12,374 nucleotides of DNA from Bacillota bacterium. Its GTDB lineage: Bacteria; Bacillota; Clostridia; Lachnospirales; Lachnospiraceae. Positions within the stretch are counted from its first letter, which is position 1. Each line of letters opens with the position of its first letter. A program made the translations under genes and the position numbers. The notes below the pieces were generated by a model. It saw nothing but the letters and a program-made list of their open reading frames with translations. It had not been told where the DNA came from and did not search any database. The stretch lies in assembly GCA_023424235.1 (NCBI GenBank), contig JAFAEB010000097.1:1-12374 (forward strand), given 5' to 3'. Shown piece after piece: positions 1 to 6,370 of this stretch.

Positions 1-136
1 ACCAAACACTGTCTTCATTTAGTTGAATTCTCTCTTTTGAAACGTTTCCAAAAATCATTGCACCAAGCTTACCATTACCTAGGGGCAACGCTTCCTCCCA
101 CACTTTTGCAGGGGACTGATACCATAATCTACTCAT
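1..136 (-). CDS. GH95 family alpha-L-fucosidase, N-terminal part (runs off the window)
   Basis: Reading leftward from ATG at 136, the 45 visible codons begin MSRLWYQSPAKVWEEALPLG and continue with GNGKLGAMIFG and then IQLNEDSVW. This is the N-terminal beta-domain signature of GH95 enzymes (1,2-alpha-L-fucosidase / alpha-L-galactosidase), where LWY..PA..W.EALP.GNG.LGAM and LNED..W are strongly conserved. The start is set by a GGAGGAG ribosome binding site about 6 nt upstream (141-147 region). No signal peptide precedes the domain, so the enzyme is probably cytoplasmic and acts on imported fucosylated oligosaccharides. The catalytic (alpha/alpha)6 barrel lies outside the window, so activity and completeness cannot be judged. 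A dyad directly upstream of the ribosome binding site suggests regulated expression. Confidence 0.85.
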   Translation of the reverse strand, partial: MSRLWYQSPAKVWEEALPLGNGKLGAMIFGNVSKERIQLNEDSVW

Positions 137-151
137 ACTTTCTCCTCCAAG

Positions 152-185
152 TTTTATAAATGAGTATATACACTCATTTATAAAA
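152..185 (-). promoter_or_regulatory. Perfect 14-bp-arm inverted repeat upstream of the GH95 gene
   Basis: Arms TTTTATAAATGAGT (152-165) and ACTCATTTATAAAA (172-185) are perfectly complementary around a 6-nt centre, ATATAC. The element lies immediately upstream of the GH95 ribosome binding site. No T-tract follows on either strand, so it does not look like an intrinsic terminator. It could be a repressor/activator operator or an mRNA leader hairpin that insulates or stabilises the transcript. The arms are seen directly; the regulatory role is inferred. Confidence 0.5.
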
Positions 186-227
186 AGCAGTTTTTGCCTT
201 CCTTTTTGTAACATCATTTCGATTGTA

Positions 228-252
228 CCTAGCAAAATTAAGCTATGCTAGG
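228..252. promoter_or_regulatory. Short dyad (CCTAGCA / TGCTAGG) in the GH95-MATE intergenic region
   Basis: Perfect 7-bp arms at 228-234 and 246-252 enclose 11 nt. The element lies about 90-115 bp upstream of the GH95 start, a place where sugar-responsive regulators often bind. No confident promoter hexamers could be placed beside it. Possible operator; low certainty. Confidence 0.3.
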
Positions 253-320
253 ATATTGAACTTATTAAATTGCAACTTCATTATATATACAAAGTATCCC
301 AAATGGCAAGAGATAAACGA

Positions 321-350
321 AAAAAAAGAAGGCTTTACTTACCTTCTTTT
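321..350 (-). terminator. Rho-independent terminator of the MATE gene
   Basis: On the minus strand the stem AAAAGAAGG / CCTTCTTTT closes a 9-nt loop and runs into a T-rich tract (the A run beginning at 321 on the plus strand). It begins 12 bp after the MATE stop codon, where a terminator for that gene is expected. Confidence 0.7.
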
Positions 351-362
351 CATTTATGTACT

Positions 363-1700
363 TTATATAATACGTTTCGATTTCCATTTACCAGAATAGT
401 ATCTTACCACTGGAATGATACATCCACATCCCCAAGAAATTGGCGTTGCAAGCCACACTCCAGTAATACCTAGCGGCTTTACAAGTATATATGCAAATAG
501 AATTCTTGCACTTAATTCTGCAAGTCCTGCAACCATGGAGGTATTCACATCGCCTGCTCCTCTTATTAGATTTAAATAACTATTCATAATACCAGCAATC
601 ACATAAGCAATTCCTATAATAGTTAAATAGGACATACCAACTTCTATGGATTCAATCGAAGTTGTTGAATCTAGGAATAGGGATAATAAGTTCTTTTTAT
701 ATAAAAGAACAACAATTGCTATCGTTACACTGGCTGTTGTCATCATAATCAATGTTTGATGTAAGCCCTGTTTTATTCTCTTCATATTACCACTACCAAT
801 ATTCTGCCCCGTATAAACAGAAAGAGAAGTTCCAAGAGATACAATTACCTGGATTGCTACTGAGTCAATTTTTTGAACTGCAGCATATGCAGACATAACA
901 ACTGTACCAAAGGAATTAATTAGGCCTTGAACACTCATACTCCCTAAAGCAATTAGGGAGCTTTGAAGTGCTGCTGGTACACCTGTCTTAAAAATTAAGA
1001 ATAAGGCTTGTCTATCTGGCTTTAATTTTAGTTCTGTAAGATATAACTCTTTTCTTTGTTTTACTATTTGATAAATACATACAATACTCGAAAGTATTTG
1101 AGCTATAACGGTAGCATAAGCTACCCCTTTTACTCCCATATGGAAATAGATAACAAAAATAAGATCAAGTGCAATATTTGTAATTGTTGCAACAATCAAA
1201 GCATAAAGTGGTGTTCTAGAATCACCTAAACTTCTTAAAACAGAAGATGCTCCATTATAGAGGGTTAACCCTATTATATAGCTAAAGCAAATTTTTATAT
1301 AAGCATTAGAATCCATGATAATATCTTCTGGAACTTGTAATAACCTAAGGAAATAAAGAGAGCCTACGTTTCCAATAATGGATACGAAAATGGTTAGTAA
1401 TAAAATGATATATCCTAAGGACACAACCGTCTTTTTTAAGCCCTCATAGTTTTTTGAGCCAAAATACTGAGAAATTACAATACCAGCTCCATTACATAAT
1501 CCATTAATTAATGCTATCATAAAAAACAATAAGGTTCCTGTTGTCCCAACAGCCGCTAATGCATCAGGCCCAACATATTTGCCTACAATTACCATATCCA
1601 CTACATTGTAGGCCTGTTGAAATAAATTTCCAATTAACATTGGAATGGCAAACTTAAGGATTAGCTCAAAGGGTTTGCCTTCTGTCATATTTTTAACCAT
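363..1700 (-). CDS. MATE family efflux transporter
   Basis: This 445-residue polytopic membrane protein should have 12 transmembrane helices in two six-helix bundles, the usual size of the multidrug and toxic compound extrusion family (NorM/DinF/MepA type). The N-half hallmark runs from about residue 14 (AIPMLIGNLFQQAYNVVDMV) through IVGKYVGPDALAAVG. The matching C-half repeat begins near residue 240 (TGVPAALQSSL) and continues with GLINSFGTVVMSAYAAVQKID. The protein probably exports cationic drugs or metabolites using a Na+ or H+ gradient. ATG at 1700 is preceded by AGAGGT at suitable spacing. The gene is monocistronic, with a promoter at 1736-1763 and a terminator at 321-350. The substrate cannot be read from sequence. 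Confidence 0.92.
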   Translation of the reverse strand: MVKNMTEGKPFELILKFAIPMLIGNLFQQAYNVVDMVIVGKYVGPDALAAVGTTGTLLFFMIALINGLCNGAGIVISQYFGSKNYEGLKKTVVSLGYIILLLTIFVSIIGNVGSLYFLRLLQVPEDIIMDSNAYIKICFSYIIGLTLYNGASSVLRSLGDSRTPLYALIVATITNIALDLIFVIYFHMGVKGVAYATVIAQILSSIVCIYQIVKQRKELYLTELKLKPDRQALFLIFKTGVPAALQSSLIALGSMSVQGLINSFGTVVMSAYAAVQKIDSVAIQVIVSLGTSLSVYTGQNIGSGNMKRIKQGLHQTLIMMTTASVTIAIVVLLYKKNLLSLFLDSTTSIESIEVGMSYLTIIGIAYVIAGIMNSYLNLIRGAGDVNTSMVAGLAELSARILFAYILVKPLGITGVWLATPISWGCGCIIPVVRYYSGKWKSKRII

Positions 1701-1735
1701 TATTCTACCTCTTTACTTATAACTTGAATATATAA

Positions 1736-1763
1736 ATATTAACTTATGATATAATAAAGTCAA
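1736..1763 (-). promoter_or_regulatory. Sigma-A-type promoter of the MATE gene
   Basis: On the minus strand, TTGACT (1758-1763) is followed after 16 bp by TAATAT (1736-1741). The start site would give an untranslated leader of about 30 nt before ATG at 1700. The -35 hexamer is near consensus and the -10 is moderate. Confidence 0.55.
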
Positions 1764-1808
1764 GTTCTTTTTAGTAAATGATAAAATATTTTATAAAAAA
1801 GAGAAGGT

Positions 1809-2495
1809 TTATTGTTTGATATCTAAGTTGATTTTACCATCCTTTATCTCAATAATTCGATCTGCCTTTTCTGCAATTCTTCTATCATGAGTTATTATAA
1901 TAAAGGTAGTTCCAAACTCTTTATTTATCTTTCTTAGTAATTCGTAAATTGTTTCTGTTGAATCAGAATCAAGATTACCAGTTGGCTCATCTGCAAGAAT
2001 AATCTTAGGTTCATTAATGAGGGCACGCGCAATTGCAGTTCTTTGCTGTTGTCCTCCTGACATTTTAGTGGCTAAATTATTTTTTACTTTACTTAATCCC
2101 ACTAAGTCCAGATATTCTTCTGCTTTTTTTATTATCTCCTTATTTGCTTTACCATGTTTCATTTCATAAGGCATTAATACATTTTCTAATGCTGTAAACT
2201 CCGGCAATAAATAGTGAAATTGAAATACAAAACCGATGGTTTCATTACGATAATCTGCTAACTGGTTCGCATTCATTTTATTCATATTCATTCCATTAAT
2301 ATATAGGTCGCCTGAGGTTGGTTTATCAAGCGTTCCAATAATATTTAACAAGGTACTTTTTCCACTACCTGATTGACCAATGATAGAATTAAAGGTTCCT
2401 TTTTCAAAGGAGAGTGAAACATCATAAAGAACTTGAGTTTTTATATCAGTACCGTATATTTTATTTATATTTTTCAATTCTAATATTTGATTCAT
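1809..2495 (-). CDS. ABC transporter ATP-binding protein, LolD/MacB type
   Basis: This 228-residue nucleotide-binding subunit is full length for the LolD/MacB/FtsE class. Walker A GQSGSGKST is at residues 40-48, the Q-loop near Q92, the signature MSGGQQQR at 145-152, Walker B IILADEPTGNLD at 165-176 and the switch histidine H203 in ITHD. The DEPTGNLD sequence is characteristic of the exporter/mechanotransmission class that pairs with FtsX-type permeases. ATG at 2495 follows AAAGAGG at 5-6 nt. It is the last gene of the operon, 30 bp after the permease gene, and presumably drives that permease. No convincing terminator was found between its stop and the MATE promoter. Confidence 0.93.
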   Translation of the reverse strand: MNQILELKNINKIYGTDIKTQVLYDVSLSFEKGTFNSIIGQSGSGKSTLLNIIGTLDKPTSGDLYINGMNMNKMNANQLADYRNETIGFVFQFHYLLPEFTALENVLMPYEMKHGKANKEIIKKAEEYLDLVGLSKVKNNLATKMSGGQQQRTAIARALINEPKIILADEPTGNLDSDSTETIYELLRKINKEFGTTFIIITHDRRIAEKADRIIEIKDGKINLDIKQ

Positions 2496-2525
2496 AGTTA
2501 CCTCTTTCTTAATTTCATATCATCC

Positions 2526-3689
2526 TTAATTATTTTTAATAATATCAATTGGATTAAGTTTCATGGAACGTATCGCAGGAATTAAAGACGCAAATATTGA
2601 GGATACGATTGCAATAATTCCTGACATTGCGATAAAGGAATATTCAATGGATAATGCAACAATTGGAGTTCCATCTGGGTTAGTTGCAAACGTAGTAAAG
2701 GCATAGGATAATAATAAACCTAAAGCAATACCTACAATAGCTCCAAAGAATCCAAGAATAAGTCCTTCAAATAAAAATACATAACTTGAAATTTTATTTC
2801 TTAATCCCATCGCTTTTAAGATACCTATCTGTCTTGATTTTTGCATAACAGTAATTGCTAATACACTTGCAATTCCTAGTACAACCGAGATTAATACAAA
2901 GATTTGAATCATTAAGCTAGATATGCTCTGACCTTCTAGTCCACTTAACAATTGCTCATTCTGTTCCTTCCAATTCACTACCTTATACTCATCTCCTAAT
3001 AGCTGACTTATGTTTATTGCTATTTCATCTGCTTCAAAGACAGAATTCTTGGCTAGCTGAAGTTCAATGGATGTTATACTATCCCTAGCTCCTACGATGT
3101 TATTCGCATTATCTAATGTTGTGATTGCCCAGTTGTTATTTATACTTGCAACCTTAAAATCAAAAAATCCAACTACATCAACTAAAACTCTATTTCCACT
3201 CGTGGTAGCAATGGTAATTTCATCATTAAGATTTAATTTATACTCATTTTTAAAATCAATCCCAAGAATAATTTCATTCTCACTTTGGGGTAGCCTTCCC
3301 TCAAGTAGTCTTTCCTCGATATCATAGATTTTTTCTGCATCTGTAAACTGAAAGCCTCTGATTAATATGGATGCTGTTGTTTCATCTTGGCTAACAAAGG
3401 CTACACGGTCAGAGGCAGGAGAAATTACTTTTATTCGTTCATCCACTTTTAAAAGCTTAGATAGCACCTGGTCATACTCGATTATTTCCTTGGAGTCTAG
3501 ATTAGAGGATATTGTAATATGTGACGAGTTACCAATTGTTTTGTCTATTAAGCTTTCTTGCAATCCACTTATAAGGGAACCAATGAAAATCTGTACAGAT
3601 ACTCCAATCCCTATACCTAGAATAATAAGAAATGTTTGACCTAAATTGGATTTTAAAAATCTTCGTGCTATTTTATACCCTAGTCTCAT
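2526..3689 (-). CDS. ABC transporter permease, FtsX/LolCE-like
   Basis: This 387-residue permease has the FtsX/MacB architecture: one N-terminal transmembrane helix (about residues 19-40), a large extracytoplasmic MacB-PCD-like domain (about 42-250) and three C-terminal helices (about 255-372). The cytoplasmic coupling motif KSRQIGILKAMG follows helix 2 and the terminal PAIRSMKLNPIDIIK motif is typical of the family. ATG at 3689 is chosen because AAGGAGG lies 7 nt upstream; the longer frame to 3722 uses TTG and has no comparable site. The start overlaps the end of the cobalamin-binding-type gene by 17 bp, implying translational coupling. With the downstream ATPase it should form an exporter or membrane-to-surface mechanotransmission complex. 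In a Gram-positive cell it cannot perform true Lol lipoprotein transfer. Confidence 0.9.
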   Translation of the reverse strand: MRLGYKIARRFLKSNLGQTFLIILGIGIGVSVQIFIGSLISGLQESLIDKTIGNSSHITISSNLDSKEIIEYDQVLSKLLKVDERIKVISPASDRVAFVSQDETTASILIRGFQFTDAEKIYDIEERLLEGRLPQSENEIILGIDFKNEYKLNLNDEITIATTSGNRVLVDVVGFFDFKVASINNNWAITTLDNANNIVGARDSITSIELQLAKNSVFEADEIAINISQLLGDEYKVVNWKEQNEQLLSGLEGQSISSLMIQIFVLISVVLGIASVLAITVMQKSRQIGILKAMGLRNKISSYVFLFEGLILGFFGAIVGIALGLLLSYAFTTFATNPDGTPIVALSIEYSFIAMSGIIAIVSSIFASLIPAIRSMKLNPIDIIKNN

Positions 3690-4350
3690 AGTTGCCTCCT
3701 TTAATCTGTCCTGTAATTTCAACTAGATCTTCATATGTTCTTGCAAAATAATCTGCATCTACTACTTTATATTTATTGGAATCATAATTAAATGCATTAC
3801 CTCCTACGATTATCGCAGGCTTGTAATCTACCTTCTCTTTAATTTGTTGAATCATCTTTTTCGTCACAACAATATTGTAGTAATTACTTACACTAATGGC
3901 TATAATCTCAGGTCTTATCATACTGATTGCATGATAAAAGTCTAATTGAGGAGTATTACTCCCTACAAATATTGTTTCATATCCACATATGGTTAAGAAA
4001 TCCGTTACCATTCTAGCACCTAAATCATGGTATTCCTCGGATGGACATAGAACAACAGCGGTTCCTTTCCATTCCTTATGGATTTCATTCTTCTTTTCCA
4101 TTACATAGGGGTAAGCGCACTCAACTATAGTCCTAACTATTGCTGTCTTAATATGCTCTTTCCATATACTAATTTTCTCTTCTTCTTTTGGACAGGATAA
4201 ATTATTAAGAGCTGGTGTGAGTAAGTTAACATATAACTCAATCACATCGATTTCTTTATTCTTTAATAAATCTAACACGTAAGGTACTGCTTTTTCTTTA
4301 TTCTCTTCCTCAAAATACATCATAAACTCATCATAAATAACTGGATTCAC
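3673..4350 (-). CDS. Stand-alone cobalamin-binding-type protein (B12-binding cap plus Rossmann domain)
   Basis: This 225-residue soluble protein has two parts. The N-terminal helical bundle (about residues 1-90) resembles the B12-binding cap of methionine synthase, MtaC and CarH/LitR. The Rossmann-like domain (about 96-215) carries EYHDLG at 106-111, matching the cobalt-ligating DxHxxG motif with Glu in place of Asp, followed by IAISVSN and IIVGGNAF. The cap contains EH at 65-66 in KEHIKTA, like the EH of the CarH Wx9EH motif, but the Trp at the expected distance is missing. No DNA-binding, methyltransferase or radical SAM domain is attached. Translation starts at GTG 4350 after GGGAGG with 8-nt spacing. 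It is first in an operon with an ABC permease and ATPase, so a sensor or accessory role for that transporter is possible. Cobalamin binding is inferred, not shown. Confidence 0.75.
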   Translation of the reverse strand: MNPVIYDEFMMYFEEENKEKAVPYVLDLLKNKEIDVIELYVNLLTPALNNLSCPKEEEKISIWKEHIKTAIVRTIVECAYPYVMEKKNEIHKEWKGTAVVLCPSEEYHDLGARMVTDFLTICGYETIFVGSNTPQLDFYHAISMIRPEIIAISVSNYYNIVVTKKMIQQIKEKVDYKPAIIVGGNAFNYDSNKYKVVDADYFARTYEDLVEITGQIKGGNYETRV

Positions 4351-4393
4351 CTTTTATTCCTCCCTGATTCATTTTTGTCTTGCGCTTTATTAA

Positions 4394-4422
4394 ATAGTAT
4401 ACAATTTAATTGTCTATGTCAA
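4394..4422 (-). promoter_or_regulatory. Promoter with internal operator-like dyad, upstream of the B12-type/ABC operon
   Basis: A perfect -35 TTGACA (4417-4422, minus strand) is separated by 17 bp from TACTAT (4394-4399). TATACT at 15 bp is an alternative. The spacer contains the dyad ACAATT-T-AATTGT (4401-4413), which would place a bound regulator directly over the core promoter. The hexamers are seen directly; the operator role is inferred. Confidence 0.65.
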
Positions 4423-4485
4423 CAAGTATTTTTAATATTTTACACATTTCTTTTGGTAAATAAGATATGGTCAATAGAGAGCTTT

Positions 4486-4504
4486 TATCATTAATATATA
4501 TTAT
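4486..4504. repeat. 19-nt repeat copy 1 (TATCATTAATATATATTAT)
   Basis: The sequence is identical to 10159-10177 in the leader of the mevalonate operon. Here it lies upstream of the B12-type/ABC promoter and beyond the idi terminator. It is highly AT-rich, so coincidence is possible. Confidence 0.35.
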
Positions 4505-4513
4505 TTTATATGC

Positions 4514-4564
4514 AAAAAAAAGAAGCTCTTACTATTAGCTAAAATGCTAATTTGTAAAAGCTCC
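4514..4564 (-). terminator. Rho-independent terminator at the end of the mevalonate cluster
   Basis: On the minus strand a long stem runs from GGAGCTTTTACAAATTAGC to GCTAATAGTAAGAGCTTC around a 6-nt loop, with G-T wobbles and one small bulge. It is followed by eight Ts (plus-strand A run 4514-4521). It starts 8 bp after the idi stop codon and separates the mevalonate cluster from the B12-type/ABC operon. Confidence 0.85.
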
Positions 4565-4572
4565 TAAATCAT

Positions 4573-5109
4573 CTAGGATAAATACTCCTTCATCTCAATT
4601 CGATTCATTAATACATGAAACCAATAGGTATAATTTTCTGCATTCTCTTTCATATCTTTCATTAGGTCATCATATGAAATCCATTTATAGTCTTCTACTT
4701 CGCTAGGATTTACATTGATATCACCATGATATTGACCAACAAATACATGATCAAGTTCATGCTCTGTTAAGTCATTATCAAATTTTGTTTGATAGATAAA
4801 ATGAAAAATTTCAGTTAACTCACAAGTAAAACCCATTTCCTCTAATAATCTACGGTTTGTAGCTTCACTTAAAGTCTCACCCACTCTTTGATGACTACAG
4901 CAAGTATTGCTCCATAGGCCTGGGGAGTGATACTTACAAGAATCACGTTTTTGTAGAAGAATTTCTTACTTATCATTTAAGATTACAATGGAAAAAGCAC
5001 GGTGCAAGACTCCTTTTATGTGAGCTTCTAGCTTTTCAATTGATCCTGTTATCCTATCTTGCTCATCCACAGTAACAATATATTCTTTCATATCTAAACC
5101 ACACCACAT
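4573..5109 (-). pseudogene. idi: Type 1 isopentenyl-diphosphate delta-isomerase with an in-frame TAA stop
   Basis: The frame encodes a NUDIX-fold type 1 IPP isomerase, which converts IPP to DMAPP. Numbered from ATG 5091, it runs MKEYIVTVDEQDRI to LNDK at residue 41, meets TAA at codon 42 (4966-4968), then continues EILLQKRDS to the normal end, 172 codons in all and full length for the family. Past the stop it keeps the catalytic Cys motif SNTCCSH (C65), the NUDIX-like segment RRLLEEMGF and the acidic motif EHELDHVF (E110, E112). ATG 5109 has the better ribosome binding site (AGAGAGG, 10 nt) and adds six residues; ATG 5091 fits family starts better. A restart at GTG 4884 would lose C65. As written the enzyme should be inactive. 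A recent nonsense mutation, a sequence error, or a requirement for another isomerase elsewhere are the alternatives. Confidence 0.85.
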
Positions 5110-5180
5110 ACCGTGGTATCCTCTCTAATAAATATTTTCAATCCTTACATGTCTTACGAACAGTATAACAGATGGTCATA

Positions 5181-5219
5181 ATGAAAGGAAGCTATAAATA
5201 TGCTTCTTATACCTTTCAT
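5181..5219 (-). other. Hairpin between mvaK2 and idi
   Basis: ATGAAAGG (5181-5188) pairs with CCTTTCAT (5212-5219), and AAGC (5189-5192) pairs with GCTT (5202-5205), leaving a one-sided 6-nt bulge. No T-tract follows on the minus strand, so it is at best a weak terminator and may instead be a processing or stability element. The 142-bp spacer here is by far the largest inside the cluster and could hold a separate idi promoter; none was convincing. Confidence 0.35.
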
Positions 5220-5251
5220 CATATGAATAACCTTTTCTTCAGCTTTAATGA

Positions 5252-6355
5252 TTAGTCCTGTATGTCTATTACCATGTAGCCACTGCTAGATACCTTTAGA
5301 TCAAGAGCTACTATTTGTGCTAGTTCCCATTCATTTATAATCTGTGACTTATTACTTTCTAGGGAAAATGCAATGCCACAATCACCACCACCAGCACCAC
5401 TTGATTTACCTTTTCCATATTTATCAGCAATATCACACATAATTCTTAATTTACTTGTTTCAATATTAACCTTAGCATCTCTTCCAAGTTTTATAAGAGC
5501 TTTTCTATTTTTACTTAAAGCCTCCATTGCATTCTCAAGGTTTTGTTCCGAGAAAGCTCTAATTAAAGCTGTGGTTGCTTCATTACTTTTTATCATAAAT
5601 TCCTTATACTGTTTTAGGGAATGTTTTTTGTACTCCATAATTTTATCCACCATAGGCACTGTACCCACTGATTCATTGGTCCACCCAACAAGAAGGTTTA
5701 AGTCTTTTGGTGGTTTAATAGCTTCAATTACAAGATTTGGCCAAGGTTCCTTAACTAGTTCTTGGATGTTTAAATCTTTGTTCTTAAGAAGCCATATCGG
5801 ATCAAATGTTTTGTAATGTAACCAGCCTCCATACACACAAGCAGCTATATCAGCACAGGATCCTTTCCCTTGGGTAATAAAATGTGCCATTGCAGATAGC
5901 TTAAATATGATGATTGGATCGGTGTTAGCTAGTTCTTTAAAAAAGTTAAGTATTGATGTTGTAACTGCAACCACAATTGCTGCACTAGAACCTAATCCAT
6001 ATTTTTTATTTGACCTATGATCGTTTAAATCACTACTTATATGAAGATGAAACGGTCTCATTATGTGTCCTTTTTCTTCTATATATTTAAGGGTCAATTC
6101 CATTGCTTTTTTTAAAAACAAGAATTTACTATCATCATAATCGTAATCTATCCCATGCTTTTCATTATACACCCAGTTAATATTTTCCTTGGTAAGCTTA
6201 GGAATGGATAGTATGTTTTTATTGGAGGGGGTTATTTTTGCTTCCACATATCTTGATACTGCTACAACAACACAACTTCCTCCATTTAAGACCGCATATT
6301 CACCAGCTATCATAAGCTTACCTGGTACCTTAATAAAACTGCTTATATCATTCAT
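5252..6355 (-). CDS. mvaK2: Phosphomevalonate kinase
   Basis: This 367-residue GHMP-superfamily kinase phosphorylates 5-phosphomevalonate to 5-diphosphomevalonate in the cytoplasm. The N-terminal PGKLMIAGEYAVL motif is at residues 11-23, the ATP-binding glycine/serine loop YGLGSSAA at 119-126, GKGSCADIAA with the presumed catalytic Asp169 at 163-172, and the C-terminal GHMP motif KSSGAGGGDCG at 317-327. Length and the GKGSCADI form match bacterial phosphomevalonate kinases rather than mevalonate kinase. ATG at 6355 follows AAGGAGAGG. The gene starts 15 bp after the TctA-like permease stop, so the two are clearly cotranscribed. All key motifs are intact. Confidence 0.93.
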   Translation of the reverse strand: MNDISSFIKVPGKLMIAGEYAVLNGGSCVVVAVSRYVEAKITPSNKNILSIPKLTKENINWVYNEKHGIDYDYDDSKFLFLKKAMELTLKYIEEKGHIMRPFHLHISSDLNDHRSNKKYGLGSSAAIVVAVTTSILNFFKELANTDPIIIFKLSAMAHFITQGKGSCADIAACVYGGWLHYKTFDPIWLLKNKDLNIQELVKEPWPNLVIEAIKPPKDLNLLVGWTNESVGTVPMVDKIMEYKKHSLKQYKEFMIKSNEATTALIRAFSEQNLENAMEALSKNRKALIKLGRDAKVNIETSKLRIMCDIADKYGKGKSSGAGGGDCGIAFSLESNKSQIINEWELAQIVALDLKVSSSGYMVIDIQD

Positions 6356-6370
6356 TTCCTCTCCTTTTCT

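Noticed and set aside
270..473. A 67-codon plus-strand open frame over the end of the MATE gene
   Set aside because: It runs through the MATE terminator hairpin and its 3' coding region, has no ribosome binding site, and its product is not protein-like.
1781..1794. Palindrome ATAAAATATTTTAT after the LolD-type gene as a terminator
   Set aside because: It is pure A/T with no G-C pairs and the T run precedes rather than follows it on the transcribed strand.
3690..3722. Longer permease starting at TTG 3722
   Set aside because: It lacks a ribosome binding site, lies deep in the preceding gene, and the ATG at 3689 has AAGGAGG at ideal spacing and a family-like N-terminus.
4351..4393. Cobalamin riboswitch upstream of the B12-type gene
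   Set aside because: The predicted leader is only about 40 nt and has none of the conserved B12-box sequence or room for the aptamer.
4573..4884. Treating the 103-residue C-terminal part of idi (GTG 4884) as a functional NUDIX hydrolase
   Set aside because: It starts without a ribosome binding site, lacks the N-terminal half of the fold and loses the catalytic Cys. The upstream frame clearly encodes the rest of IPP isomerase.
5373..5816. A 147-codon plus-strand frame opposite mvaK2
   Set aside because: It is the antisense shadow of a well-conserved GHMP kinase gene, with no initiation signal and composition that follows the codons of the real gene.
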